Assembly (NCBI GenBank): GCA_013339765.2
Contig: CM023457.1
Location: forward strand, 23,176,905-23,240,904
Source: Haemaphysalis longicornis
Lineage: Eukaryota; Arthropoda; Arachnida; Ixodida; Ixodidae
Length of the DNA stretch: 64,000 nt
Direction of reading: 5' to 3'
Under the pieces are notes generated by a model. It did no database searches and had not been told where the DNA came from. It saw only the letters and a list, made by a program, of their open reading frames with translations. This document shows, one piece after another, positions 44,264 to 57,913 of the stretch; position 1 is the first letter of the stretch; the number at the start of each line of letters is the position of its first letter. The translations under genes and the position numbers were made by a program.

Positions 44264-46898
44264 AGCTATGTAGAACTATGCGAAGTGATCGGCAAATGGC
44301 CTACAGGATAAAAAAAAATCGCGTCCACCTTGGAAGTTATTGCTCAAACTAAAAATAAGTGTGATCACAGTGCTAAGCCTTGTGGCACACCGAAGTAACA
44401 TTTGGCTGGTTGGTAAAAACTTTATTGAATGCCTGCAGAGCTTTCGCTGACCGAGCCTAAGTCACCCGCTTGGGGGCGATAACTTTAATGAAAAGGACAT
44501 CGTATAGCGGAAATGTGTTAACAGTGTTTAAGAGGCACTAATGATTCAAGAGTCCAGTTCTATTTTAATGCCTCCTAAATTTACAGAGAAGCAGAGGGTG
44601 TAATGGTATGTGAAGTTACTTTGCGAAGTTTTCATTATGGGACCGACTGACTGGGCGAGGCACCACATTAAGCCCGTCACGACGCCCCCTGTATCGAAAT
44701 AGCTGGGAGCAAGGTGCGGCAATCTATACCGCGCAGGTGACAAGCAGTTTTCCGCTGATACAATAAAGTCCATTCCAGTATCGCCTCAGTTTTGCGAAGA
44801 TCTGAAGGCGAATAGCTGGGATATCGATAAATTAGGGCAATCCATCACCCCTTTTAGGTATATCCCGTCTGACACCTCTTCCCGGAACTGGTTTCCATTA
44901 ACTGATAATGAACAAATGAGAAAAACTAATTCAAGATTGCTTCGCGCATCTCTCTCTCTCTCTCTCCTCTCTCTCTTCCTCTCTTCTCTCTTTCTTTCAC
45001 CGGAGCAACTGGGTCCCAATGGGGCGCGATATACACTATGCGGGGACAAGTAAGAAAGAAACGCCATGCTGACTCAAAAAGGAAATCGAATAAAACGTGC
45101 CCTTCCGCGCAAAGCATGAACGATAATCCAGACGTTGCAAACCTGTCTTTCCTTTTGATTTCACTGTTTGGTTTGCCTCTCCGTGGAAGTGACTGTTATG
45201 TCCGTGGCTTCTGCGGATTGATACCGGACAAGTAGGCTTATAGGGTCAGAGCGTGCCGGTGGTGAGGACCTTAGAAACAGGTAAGGCTCAAGGCGTTTGA
45301 ACTGCAGACCCATTTCACTGCTTTTAGCAATAAAGTTGTTAGTTCCCTGTCCCTTCCTCTTCCATTGCACCAACTTTTGGCCGCTGCCACACCTCCCTAG
45401 CGGATCCATAATAACCCTCTCCATGTTCTGAGGGCGAAAAAGGAGGAAATGCATCCAAGAGGAATATAAGCCTCATGCGGTGTTGTCGTAATAATGATCC
45501 AGCAATGCAGCAGCACCATTCGAGCGAGCTGTGAAGATCGGTCGGAACCTCGTATGAATGTATAGGTAGGGAATAAAGTGAAAATCGCAAGAGATTCCTC
45601 AAAAGCAAAACGAAGAGGGAACCTGGCGCTTGGAACAACGTCATACTATGCAGTAGTGGCCTGTGAGTGTTTTTTACTGCTGCGTTAATTCCGCCAGAAC
45701 TCAAACACATCGACAGAACCAATTAGAATATTACAACAGCTAGGTCTGGGTCGCCTAAATAAGCTAAAAGAATACGTTTAGACATTTTGTATGAGTTAAT
45801 CTTGTACAATGGAAATAAAACGCAATGTGCTTGGTCATCGATGCCGAATTAAATAATCGCTTAACGTTTGGATTACACAGCTTGCCCGGAAACGAAGTCT
45901 GTGCACACGATGTGTCGAATGCCATTTTCACAGAACCAATATTACGGAAATGCTGGCATATGAGAAACAAGAAAAGGTAAAACACGACTACAACTGCTTT
46001 CCAGAGTTCACTTTGCCTTAGCAGCCCACAATAACCAAAAAAGATTTTTTTCCCCTGAAGAATATCAACGTGTCTTCGATCATCTCATTATGTGACTCCT
46101 TTCTTCATTAGGTACGTGCACACCGCTTCTGTTCTTTGTTATTTCATATTATTGAGGGGCCTAAGCTTCTTTGCCTTGAGTGGGACATCCGGTACACTAA
46201 CTCCTTGCATAGCGACAACCAGAAAATATATAAAATTCAGGTGATAAACACGTACTGAAAAAATTACGGCGAATAAACAATGTTGGCTACCTTAATTAGG
46301 CTACCTGCACGCAAATGCCATCATTAACAAGAGTTAATTTAGTTTAGGCTTCCAGAACGTTCACACGCACAAAATAAAGAGCATCGGGACAGTAACAAAA
46401 TATGGAAATCTAGTTTCCATGCCGAAATTGTCGTACTTTCTTCCTGACGAGGTTTCCACAACTGTGACAGGCTTCGACGTTCTTAAAAGAAACACCGAAT
46501 ATAATTACAACAAATACTTCCGAGTTAAGCTCCCATCATGCATTTGATGTAACGAGGCATGTCGTACTGTCTCCTGTCGCACTTCTTGGTTAAGAGAAGT
46601 TGCTTTTTAAATACAGGGACCGTTACCGGGGTACTTGCCAAGTGATAAGGGGTTAACGCATGTCACGCCGGTTTGACGGTGGAGAGTAGAACCATGAATT
46701 AAATCCCGCAATTCGCATCGGGGAGGCCACAATCGTTTACTTCTTTCGTGTAGTTAATCGTTTAATTATTCGTTTACTTTTTTGTCTTTCTTTCTTTGGG
46801 TACGTATGTATGCATTTATGTATGCATGTGTCGCCTCTCCCGGTGGAATGGAACCCGTGAATTGACTCCCGCTCAGCTGTTGCGATGAACGTGCTTTT
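44264..46898. other. Anonymous sequence with possible LINE ends
   Basis: TTTGGCTGGTTGGTAAAAAC followed by TTTATTGAATGCC at about 44401-44433 looks like the reverse complement of a retroelement 3' end with an AATAAA signal. A (CT)n run lies at 44949-44997. Otherwise no gene was seen. Confidence 0.35.
44949..44997 (+). repeat. (CT)n microsatellite
   Basis: About 50 bp of CT-rich repeat (CTCTCTCTCTCTCTC with TTC interruptions). Confidence 0.9.
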
Positions 46899-47166
46899 AG
46901 GGGCAAAGCACCTCAAGAACCTCGCTTTGTCTATGGCTTGTCCCTTGGCGTCCATGTACGCAGTGCTGCGCATGCGCGAGGAGCATAGGATTGGATTGGA
47001 ACGATTGGATTGGATTGGAGTTCGGATTAGATTATATTGAATTGCATCGGATTGGATTGGATTAGAATTTTATTTTCTGCACACACGCGCTGTCACTCAT
47101 TTACATGCGCGAGTGGGCAATGCCACGTGAGATTTACGGTACGAACGATCCTCAGTGCTTCGCCCA
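46899..47166. mobile_element. F element, copy 3 (pentanucleotide cargo)
   Basis: Ends AGGGGCAAAGCAC (46899-46911) and GTGCTTCGCCCA (47155-47166) are inverted with two mismatches. They carry the same inner block (CCACGTGAGATTTACGG) and the same outer GATTCACTTTGTGG..ATTTTTTT block as the other copies. The interior is dominated by a GGATT pentanucleotide repeat at 46985-47068. Confidence 0.55.
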
Positions 47167-47394
47167 CTCGTCAAGATTCACTTTGTGGAGACGCGGGAAT
47201 TTTTTTACGCTCACCTCTCATGGCTGCCATAGGGCAATCGTTATCCGAAGTAATACTATTAGTTTATTTCAATAAACGTGTCAAGCACACGAAAAAAAAT
47301 CGAAGCCAATTTCTTAAGCGAAAGATGTTAAAACGCGAAGCTTTCTCCCATGAAACCTGAGTCCAATTCAAAGTCTAAAATCCAAGCTGCTTTG

Positions 47395-47815
47395 GCCGTG
47401 TCGGAATGCTGAACCACCAAGATAGCCATATTTCCGAGAACTGTGGCATTTGTACATAGTGTCTACAATTCCCTTGACCAACTACCTGACTGGTTCCCTC
47501 TTCTGAACGCTTGTGTGTGTTGGCCCGAATTTGATATATTGGTGCTTTTCTTAACCTCAGTGTATTCTTTTGTTTGCTTGACTATGTAGTCCTCGTACGT
47601 TCACGTTTGAGCGTATTCTCCCATGTAATAAAGAAAAAAAATTGCAGACTACGATAGACGCGGCTTCTTAAGGCGCGCGACAGAGGTTAGATTCCAACCA
47701 CGGGAAGCGTTTTTTTTTCTTTTGAGGTGCTTGATGTGTCTTCGCTTATAGTTCTCATCATTTTGTGAAACCTACTGTGTGAAGTTGGATTTCCTGCAGT
47801 ACGTTTTACTCCAGC
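47395..47815 (+). repeat. Composite retroposon D, copy 2
   Basis: This is collinear with 35645-36055. It keeps an intact AATAAAGAAAAAAA signal and tail at 47627-47640. A tRNA-like part with decayed B-box AGGTTAGATTCCAACC follows, then a tail ending GAAGTTGGATTTCCTGCAG. Confidence 0.65.
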
Positions 47816-47931
47816 ATTGAGACGCAGAAAGTGTGTGCTGGTGACCTTGTTCCTATCATTACTATCACTACTGTAGGGTGTTCTGCGCCAAGTTTTATAG
47901 CTCCTTTGTCTCAAAACTTGTGCCGAGTACC

Positions 47932-48140
47932 TTAAAGGGTCCATGAGAGAAAATACAACTTTGTTTAAACTTTAAAGAGTTAGGCTTCAGTACCTCACTC
48001 AGCTCCATTACAGCCACGAAAGACGTTTTTTAACCGATAAAAGCGCGAGAAATACTTTAAAACTTTCAAATTTCGCGCCACAGTGATGTGTTATCGGCGC
48101 CAGTGACGTCATATGGGCCAGCATTAAAAACATAATTTTC
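47932..48140 (+). mobile_element. Left end of a TTAA-type element (half only)
   Basis: TTAAAGGGTCCATGAGAGA resembles the left ends at 57105 and 60870 (TTAA then AGGG). No matching right end was found in the next kilobase, so the copy is truncated or too diverged. The end coordinate is arbitrary. Confidence 0.3.
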
Positions 48141-49149
48141 AGTGGGTTAGGCGCATGTTAGCATTCAAGTGATTAGATCAGACGGAACTAGCGGCCCTAC
48201 TACAATCGTAAAGTCGTGTGTCCTGGCGATTGATTAGTTCGGCCGCCGTCAATCGCCCAAACAAGATTCTGTGACGTCATAGAAAAAGTTGCTGGAACAC
48301 TGGCTGCATCGCAGCCTCCACAAGCTCCACAACGTTTCTCTTTAATATCTCCGTTATTTTTGGAAGTTTGTGATGAAATCGGTATCTTTTTATCAGGACA
48401 AAGCAGCCTTTCTAATAAACCAATCTCGTATTTTGTCTTCATGGCTCGTTTAACCAAACATTCGGAGAAGCGTTCCCAAATGACAGGGGGTACGCCCGGC
48501 GTGTACGGGGGCGGAAGTGCGACCCGGCGTTTCCTGTGCTCTTCCCGGGTGCACTGTTCGCATAGGGACGTTGTAGGCTGGCCAAGAAAGGGCCTCCCGC
48601 CGTAGTCGGCCTGCCAAGCAAACCTCTCTCGTGCCTAAGCTATCTTATCGCAGCCGCGATGACGCAAAGAAGCCGGGGGCCACGATGCTCGCGGAAGTTA
48701 AAGCACGCTGTACTGTAATTTAAACAGGGCCTGTTTCCGGAAATAGGCTCGCACGATGGGGCGGATGTTGGGGCAACTGGGAACACAGTAGAAAAAGAAA
48801 ACTTAGTCGTTTGCGGCCATCAGAAGTACGTAAACAATGTACACGCTTCCAAAAAAAGTTGTTCATGGATGTTTCGGTCGGAGGCCGATTTTTTCACGGA
48901 GAAATGTTGGTAGTTTCAATGCGCAATTATACAATAATCACACCGAGGGAGAAACTAGATCCTGCATGTACACACAAACACGCTAGAAACCAATATAAAA
49001 TTTGAATGAAACACACCTAGGAAGATTAAAGAAATATGGGGGAGATCTTTCTCGCAAAGCAACTGTGTCATAGCGGTATTCCTCGACAGCAGCTTTTATC
49101 GGCCTGAAGTATCGGTTTCTCGGACATTTCAACTTGGATACGTTCCTAA
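48141..49149. other. Anonymous sequence
   Basis: No gene was recognised. Confidence 0.35.
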
Positions 49150-50072
49150 CTTGAGGTGATCCGCATGTTCGCAGGTGACTGTGTAATCTATCGAACGGTA
49201 ACTAACACTCACGACCAAACTCTTCTCCAGAAAGACCTTAAGCACATTCAAGAATAGTGCGATAATCGGCTACTGTCTCTTAACCCTAGCCAATGCAAAC
49301 TTGTTTATTTCCCGCCGTAAAAATCCATTCGTTTTTTCATATCATATCGCGAACGTCCCTGTACAGTCACGATCATCCTTAAAATATCTAGTCGTCACAT
49401 TGTCTTGCGATCTTACTTGGAATGTGCGTATTGCTAATGTAATTTCATCGGCAAATAAAACACTGGGCTTCTTGAAGAGTCACCTGCGTCATTCATTCCA
49501 ACATGTGAAATTGCTGGGGTATCAGGTCCCTCATCAGATCGAAACTCGAATATGCCTCCCCCATATAGAACGCGGCCCAAACATATCTCGTTAAGGACCT
49601 CGAATCTGTCCAAAATCGCGCCGCCCGATTCATTCACTCCCTGTACTCGTACATACGACATCAGCGTTTTCATCTTGAAGCCCAATCCGGCTTATCACCT
49701 CTCTTTATTCACCGCCATATCGCCATTCTTTAACCTCTTTCATAATGTTTTTCACTCTTCCCTCAATGCAGCCCCTTCCATCCTCCCCCTGACATACATT
49801 TCACACTGCACAAGCAACCCACTTAAAGAGTCCCGTTATCGCAACACAACTGTCCACTTTTTTCGCATTTTTTCCCCCCCGCGCAGCCAAGGATTGCAAC
49901 GACCTTCCCTGCTTCATTGTTTCAACCACCTGCCCATCATCCTCCATAGCAAATGTTACAAATCACCTGTGTTCCGAAAATTAGTGTGTTCAAATGTTTT
50001 GTTTTCCTCTGAATCCACCCATTATGTATACCCCCAGTGGGGTCCTTAAGGAAATAAAAATGAAATAAAATG
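49150..50072 (+). mobile_element. CR1-like LINE 3' end
   Basis: Plus-strand reading gives IRMFAGDCVIYRTVTNTHDQ (the RT catalytic box with FAGD in place of FADD) and LSLNPSQCKLV. Then KYLVVTLSCDLTWNVRIANV and ANKTLGFLKSHLRHS follow, and shifted frames match the usual C-terminal region (QSGLSPLFIHR). Stops and frameshifts are present. The 3' end has an imperfect AAATAAAATGAAA repeat at 50051-50073, like the short tandem tails of CR1/L2 elements. The 5' end is truncated and approximate. Confidence 0.75.
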
Positions 50073-52867
50073 AAACATTCTGCCACTTACCATGGCTCGA
50101 CTGTGACAAAGACTGGGGTCGACTGCCACGGTTCACCAGTCTGCCATCTGTAAAAAGTCATACAAATGTCATCTGTGGGAGTTACATCATCAAGCGCTTA
50201 TAATTGAAGAAAACTAGCCAAAGCTGCGTCTCAATTAGTATTCTTTTTACTCACAGAGAGTGGGACGCTGACTTTACAATGGCTAATATTTTGCCTTTTT
50301 CTCTTTGAACAGCATTTCCAGGCGTCTTACCCTGCCGAAAATACGACAACGCCTGGCAAGAAGGTATGAGGCAGCCTTCCTGCAGCCCCAATCTCAGCTG
50401 CAAACCCTGAGGGTGACCAGAAACCCACCATGACGTGATGGGGCAGTATTGCGTGAACCGAGATTGGAGCGGTAAAAAATGGTGCCGACTTTTCGAAAAT
50501 TCTTATTTTTTTCCCTTTTCCCATTTTCTATCTTACAAATATGTCTGACATCTCACGCCATGGCACTTAGTGCGGTCGCTGGTAAATAAAAAGAGGCCAC
50601 AAGCTTAACGGCTGAGAATACAGACTTAACAGACTGTAGATTTGACCGTATAGGAAAACAAAACACTTGCCGGCACAATAGAGAGCAGGCCCTCGCGCTA
50701 ATAGTAAGCGACAAGTTGAAGATTGACGTTTAAGGGAAGATGGGCGGAAGGAATGGTGTTGACCTGTGACGTGATTCCAACGAAAGGGCGCAGAAAATGA
50801 GAACCGGCTGGTAATGGTGGCGGATCACTCAAGGGACAAATCAAATGCCGGCCAATAGCCGCGAGAGTCGCTCCGAAGTGAGGTCGTCACGAGCGTATTT
50901 TTATCCGACCGACGATCATGTTAACGCTTCGCTGTCACCGAGTCAAACTTCGCGAGGTTAGCGGAAGCCCGCAGTGCCATTCTTTTATTATCTCTTTATT
51001 TTTTCCTTGAGGCATAACTCGTGAGCGCCCGTCGGGGCGTTTGCTGACGGCGTCAGAGAAGGTGAGCGAAAGATGTGGGAAGATGAAAGAGAACGAACGC
51101 GGATCGCAACGTGGAACGAATGAACTGGGGCAGCCAGGATAGGGGAGGGCGACAGGAGAGCGGAGGAGGAGAGTGCCGGACAAGTAAAACTGAGCTCAAT
51201 GTGGGAGGGCTGGTCTGCTGCGCTTAGAGGGGACTCACCTGAACGCATTCCCAGGTGCTTACCACTTCACGAACCACGTGCTTAGAAAACATCGTTTACC
51301 GATAGAAAACGCTTTAGAGATCCATGAAAATGCTCCAAACGGCCTAGTTCGCTTCTTTTAGAAATATGTCATTTCCTGAACGTAATATAAAGTAGACAAG
51401 GAAGCACATTTTGGTTTATCCAGTTTTCACTAGATGGCACTATTTGTCTAGCAGATGAGATTTTTATTTCTTTATTTTAGCACTGATGTGACACACTATT
51501 TCCAAAATATGCAAGCTAGTCTGCTTGGAACATTTTCGTGGGTGTGCAAAACTTTTGGTGCGTGGTTCTTAAACCGATCGGTCATGAAATAGTAAGTCAC
51601 ATTGCAATGTTAAAGGGTGAGTCCCCCTTAAAATACATCTACAGCACACCCTTCAAGGGCACTACATTGAAAGCAACATAGTTTGTGATGTGCAAAGAAT
51701 GGTAAGACTGCTACAAGTAGTTGTGATGATGACAACGATGATGATGGCAGTGATGATAGAAAATGCGGTAGGATTTGGCACGAAATGAGTAGGATGGACA
51801 ACCGTTGAGCCACACGGCTAACTGACGGGATCCCGACTGCGATGTGGTATATGGGTGACAAGGCTCTAGGCGTGCCATAGAGCTATATGTCTCGACAGCG
51901 CGTACGAACGCACGTGGCGCCTACTGCTGACAGGCATACCCTCACCTGTCACGCACTGATCCGTTGCATTCGCCGGCAACGTAGTTCCCAACAGCACTTC
52001 CCAAGAACGTGCAATTTTCTGGCTGTGATTTGTGAGGTAAGACGTGCACCGGAGCAGTTCCCTCGATGTTTCCGGCAGGCGAGCCTTACTTGGACCCAGC
52101 TTATAATTTCTCCTTGCCGGGCGCACCGTCATTCCCTGTACAAACGGAAGATCCGATACGAGAGTGTCATCTTTGCCTTTGTGCTCGCAAGCTGCATCAG
52201 AAGCCCGTGACCATAGCATACTTCGCCTCGTGAGACCCCGACTTTCCCTTTCCCTTTGTGGCTTGGCGCTCCTCGCACTCGTTTCCTTTAACCCATGAGC
52301 AATGCATGGAGGGTTTTTTCCCGTCAGCTGTGGAGGGGCTACTCTAACCATAGACAACTCGCAGTAAAGCCCAGCTTCTTTGCGGTACAAAAGTTCATGC
52401 TTCCCCAAGGAGCAAGCTAAATTCGAAGTTTACCGATGCGAGGCATCAAAATTTCATCGACACGTAAAAGCCTAGATAACGCGAAAGCGACGATTCATGC
52501 TCTGAAAAAGGGTATTGCGGCCAAAAATTCTTTCTCCGTAACCTTTTCTAGCCGCACGCGGGTTGACGCGGCGACATCAACCTGACCACCAGCCGATTTT
52601 CTATTTCCCGTCGGACAAGGCTCTGAAAAATATCTCGGTAGCGGGTATCCCTTTCTAATAAAGAATCCCCTGAGCAATGTGCCCAGTGACAGCTGTCCCA
52701 AGGATACAATGGCCAACGAGTTGCTGCTGACAGGTGGCCTCTTAGTCTGCGAATAGAAAGCCCACGTGACAATTTTCACGAACCTTTATGGAACACTCCT
52801 CCGGGGCGATATAGCGTAAATACATTGTCTTTTAAGCAAAGCTTTACTAGTTTCGTTCAGCAGTTTC
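50073..52867. other. Anonymous sequence
   Basis: A 180-codon minus-strand frame (51866-52408) has no known motif. A GATGAT-rich stretch lies near 51725-51760 beside a weak A-box-like word on the minus strand (about 51812), perhaps a SINE relic. Confidence 0.35.
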
Positions 52868-53330
52868 GCCGCGGATGCGCAATTTCACCTTTTGACTGGA
52901 GGCACTCCCGGCGAATCACCCCTTGAAGCGCATCGCGTGATTCGCCGGGCCCGCTTTCGGCGCTGCACACAAGGACGCGTTTTTAAGTCATTCTGCTTAG
53001 ACGAGCGGCGGCCGCCCTCCCCCGCTGCGGCCGATCAGCTGATCGCCAGCCGACCACGTCATCAGCCTCCCACGCAGGCATCACTTGGTTGTATTGGGCT
53101 ACCTGACTCGTCTCGCGCCTGGAGAAGAGGAATGCCGCGTTCGCCGTGAATGGATGCCGCGTTCGCCGGGCCTCCATCTGTGAGCGTTGCACGGGACCGA
53201 ACGGCTTTGAGCCGTGGTCGGCAATACAGCTACATCAAATGTTAACCAAGCGAACGCAAGACTCCACCAGACTAAGCCAAGCTTTTGCTTTGCATTGGTT
53301 AGCTGAGAAAAGCTGCAGCCATTTTTTTCT
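52868..53330 (+). repeat. Dispersed repeat C, copy 1
   Basis: This is collinear with 58859-59306. Shared words include CGCGTGATTCGCCGGGCCCG, GTGAGCGTTGCACGGGA, AATACAGCTACATCA and ACCAGACTA. Copy 1 has an inverted CCCGGCGAATCAC / GTGATTCGCCGGG pair (52907-52950) that copy 2 has only half of, and a doubled ATGCCGCGTTCGCCG word. Confidence 0.7.
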
Positions 53331-56300
53331 CTGTCCTCCTAGGTGAGCAAATTATTTATGCTCTTGCACGTTGGAAGCCTGTCAAAATGTCTTATGGCTT
53401 CGTCTTGCAGCAAGTACACTAACTACCTTTTGTATGGTGTGGCAGAACTGTTCGAAGAACCGTACCATTGTTTGCTCCAGGGGTACAGTGTCCACTGAAG
53501 TTAAAAATCTCTGCGAGAAAACAACAATTAACACGCGCACAAGAGACCAGAAGGAGAAGATAACTGTCTGAGTGTTAGAATAAAGCATGCATGCTCATTT
53601 TGCAAACTCTTCGAAGAGCATAGCTGAGAAACACCTCAAGACAACCTGTACTGAGTTCGGGCAAAACTTATTCCGTGACCATGGCTATTGCCGCGGGAGA
53701 TAGAGAGCAGCCAAACACGTCTGCTGTAATGTAAGATATTGCACGGAAATTATGAAATAAAAACTGCGATAATGGAGACGTTGTTATGCGCCCTTGGCTC
53801 ATGTCAGCGCGGAAGTGTAGGCGTGTTTCCATCAGTAAGTAAAAGATGTGGTGGTGGCCTCTGTCAGCCTTTCGTAAACAAAGGTGACATCGGTTGGCAC
53901 ACGCTCATATCAATTGTAAACGTTTGGCTGCCAACATACGTCCTTCCCGAAATGTAACTGACAGGTTCAAAGAGTTGAGAGTTTCGATAATCGTAGTGTG
54001 GAATTCTAATCCCTGAAAGTGCGGGCATAGCCACAAGCAGTGATAGCAGTGCGATGTTTTAAGTCCTGACCAGGGGCTGGTTCCCGGCAGGTGGTAACAT
54101 CCTGTGCAGATCTCAACATTTGCGTCCTTGAGCGCTGTCGACGGTACGGAAGCTGGTACATACCATCACAAGGGTAGCCTGAAGCATGAGGTGGTGTCAG
54201 TTACATAACAGTTATGCGCAGGAAAATGTAGCTACTATTTCCACAAGAGAGAAAAAAATATTTCTGCGTCCGTCTGGAGGTGAGAGAAGGCCACTGGCGG
54301 GCGAACTTTGTTTTTGTTTACCACAAAGGGCAAGATGCCAACTTCGGACACCTATTTCAGCGAATTCATACTATCGATTTAGTGACCATCAGAATAACAA
54401 ACAGCAAGTCCAATATCTCAAATGTTCACTTTATTTAACTTGATGATGCTGTGAAGAGTCTAGGTCACTTTCAGAGCGTTCGCAACTCACTGCCGAATTC
54501 AACTGAATTTCATTCTGAGCACTCTCAAAAATTGAAGTTTCTAAGGTACAACCAAATGAGAAAAAATAATTTAAAGCTTTCTGTTTTATTGCGTACGTAT
54601 AGTTGCACTTTGAAAGCCGAAGAATAAACGATGGTGTGCCACGGCTGGTGCCGGGTTCTGTAATGTAAATTAAGCATTGATAACCCGGCAGAACCGAGGG
54701 CGCTTCGGATGGTCTCAAGTTTAATTTTGCAATGGCCACAATTAAAGATGGTAGAGATGTAGAATATCTGTCTACGCCTAAAGGTCACACTACCAGTGGT
54801 GTACGTCGATATCACAGGCTGATGAGAAAACTTATTCATTCCTACAGTTCCAGCCTCTTGATTGTGAATGTTGGTGAGTGGTTCGTGCCACTCTTCCGCG
54901 GGATATTCGACCAAACTCGTACTGTTTGATGTACGACACTTGCACTCGTACAAAGCGTGTAGGTGTCGTTCTTTCTGCTCTGCATGTTAGGAAAGTGTAC
55001 TTTTTATCTTTTTATCGCAGGTAGGTCACGTCAACTCGGCGCAGATGGTACCCGTAGCGTGTTTGAACAAGGATATAATGTAGCTGCTAATCCAGGTCCT
55101 TTCTGGAGTCTGCAGCAGGCGTGCGCTGTTCTTTTAGGAAAGCTCTGGGCGGCTACTCCGAAGTGAAGGTGAGGTATGCCTGAAACCAATTTGTATTCCT
55201 TGGAAAGTGGTTTACGATGACTGGCATCGTGCTGTGGTACTGTCACCCAGCAAGACGCGTGTGATGAGTTAGGAACCGTTGCTGTAGTAGCGGACATTCT
55301 GTATAAAATTAGGCGCGCGAGGGGGAGATTTCTGCAGGATACCTACCGCAAAAGACGCGCAACTTTCTTCTTGTACTGTAAAACAGGCCCATAATAGGAA
55401 TAGGCAGATGACCTGCCGGAATGCATAGGTAAAAATATCGAGGCGCATGGAGCGGTTGATTCTGATGGACGATAAAGGTCGATGGAAGAAATTTAGAAAG
55501 GCGTTTTAGTTGGGAGTGATCTTTTTCATAAAAATGTGATTAGAGCACAGGAATACCGCGTTTCCCAACTTATTGTGCTCTGGAAACCCCGTTGCTAACT
55601 AGGATTGCTACCCCTAACGTCTTGTTTTTTTGTGTTAGTTTAAACACACAAAAAAGTTTATTTCGCATAACTTCATGGAAAGTAAACGGTTCATTTCAAC
55701 GAGCCCACTCGTAATACTTTCTCTTGTTCCTCTCACTGTCAAGATATTTAAATTTTCTGGCCTTATTAGTCGAAGAATATATATTGCCATGTATTCTGTC
55801 GTGGAATGTTTTCGTTTAAAGTTTCTCTGAAGTTGTCGTTAAAAATTTTAAAAGGCAATGAATGACATGCAGTAGGAGCCTTATTCTCGTCTGTGCTTAA
55901 AAGGCACAAGGTAAGGTGAAATTAAAAAAAAATGATTGTTTTTTCTACGCATTTAGGGAAGATCATTTCCTTATGTACATATTCCATAATATCACTTTTC
56001 TTAGAAAGTCGTATTTCTGGCTCGGAAATAGCTTTTCCGGAAGCAAGTAGTAAGTGACCACGTCCTCTTTTAGAGTGTGCTCCGTGTTTATTGCATTTTA
56101 TCCTTCAAGAAACTTCCAGATCCAGATCAAAACGCTTGTCTGCAATCAGCTGTATTAAGAAATTGTTTTGCAACCATTGCATTGCTGAGGTTTCAGCCAA
56201 GCAAATCAAAGGCGGTGTGCACGTTTTTTCCACATTAGCGCTTCAGAGCCGCACGTGAAAAAATGTCTTTGTTGGGCTTCAAACTGTTAAGATTGCAACA

Positions 56301-57104
56301 TTGTATGCTGTTCTTTAATTCAATGATAGTAGCATCGCACAAGCCAGCATTTTGAAATCATTCGGAATGAACCCTGGGCGCAACACCGCCATCAAGTGGC
56401 AACGATAGGTTGACCACAAGCGAAGGTACTTTGCGAACAGAGCTGCACGACAGCTCACTAAATATTCAAGGTAGGACAGGACAGACGACAAGCTGAAAAG
56501 CGAAAAAGTAACTTCGACGGTGATTAAAAAGCTGCTGCTTACTAAATAAATGACACGAGTGGTGTTTGTTGTTTTTCACCACGTTTCTTAGTTTAAACTT
56601 TATTATCTCAAAACAATGTTTTTTTATTAACTAGGTACCATTATTTCCTATATATTCCAGAATAACCCCTTGACTTTTCCCATGTCATCTACATAGGTTG
56701 TCGCATATACGTCGCCAGAATTACGAATCTGCCCCTAACGATTTTTTCTTACACAATTTTCAATATACAAATGAAGCCAAAATGTAGGTACTCACGGAAA
56801 AAATAATTCAAAATTTTATATTAGCCTTATTTAACGATTTCTTCTACAGTTAAAAGAGCCCAAAACTCGAAAGAAAATGATACATGCATTATGTAGATGC
56901 CTTTAGCAGGTGCCGAGAAAAAGGTACCTCAAAATGACCAAAAATGCATGGGAAGTGTAGGGCTTACCCTGTGCCGTTAACGGCTAAAATGTACTGTCGC
57001 TGTAAACCAACAGGCTGTTGCTGAAAAAAACTAAGGAAACAGGAGTTGTTACAACTAGGGAAGGATACAACAAAAACAAATACTGAAAGAAAGGCATTCT
57101 GATC
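53331..57104. other. Anonymous AT-rich sequence
   Basis: Nearly 4 kb without a gene or repeat that I recognise. Confidence 0.4.
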
Positions 57105-57108
57105 TTAA

Positions 57109-57909
57109 AGGGACCCTGCAACACTCTTTGAGCAGTACAAGTAAACCTGCGCGACGTTTAGATTACACTGGCAGGAATACCTGAGCCAAATATTACACGT
57201 GCACGTAGAGTGGTGAGCGCGCAAATCGATGTGAAAGAGGCGGAAAAACAAACCGCTCTCTCTTCAGTTGTCCTCATTATGCATGGCCTAAGGGACGTCA
57301 CATAGGCCATGGCTGCCCGATCGGCTGTCACTGGTCAACTTCGCGGCTAGATTCTCCCATTTCCGCCGTCGTCATTGCTGTGTACGAACCTCTTCTATGC
57401 CTGAACCTGCAGGCACAGTTTTGCCGTTTATTTTGTGTTTTGAGTGCGCGCGGAGTTTGAGTGATGAGCTCAATACTTCCCTTTCAACGGGACCACTCGA
57501 CTACAAACGTTTATTGCTTCAAAAACGCCCTACCAGTATATTATCTCTATGTACCAGCCCGAGCGCGCACTGGCGAGCAGGCACCCATGCCAGCTTATTT
57601 GTGGCACCAGACCGGAAATAGGCCCCTCCGCGTTGCGGAGAAAAGGAGAAAACTACCCGGCATGTGATATATCGAAGGCCGCTGAAGAGAACGCCGCGAG
57701 CCGCCCCCCTCACCGGGAGAGAGAGCGCAGCTTTCGTCGCCTTGTCCGCGCTCGGGTTGAGGGAACGATTATGCGCGATTTCTCATCGCGCGTAGTTTCG
57801 TTAATTGTGAACGGATTTTCATAATTCTTGCGGGAGGAGATTTCTGGGACAATAGACTTTATCCCAAAATACAGTACTAGTAGTCCATGGCAAGTGTTGC
57901 AGGGTCCCT
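57109..57909. mobile_element. TTAA-flanked TIR element (piggyBac-like MITE), 801 bp
   Basis: Both ends are AGGGACCCTGCAACACT (17 bp perfect inverted repeats), and TTAA lies immediately outside on each side (57105-57108 and 57910-57913). The interior has no transposase. TTAA duplication is the hallmark of piggyBac-type insertion, so a non-autonomous relative is inferred. The interior contains AT-rich and GC-rich halves and no recognised gene. Confidence 0.75.
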
Positions 57910-57913
57910 TTAA

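Noticed and set aside
51866..52408. 180-codon minus-strand frame
   Set aside because: No motif, no repeat relation and no gene context.
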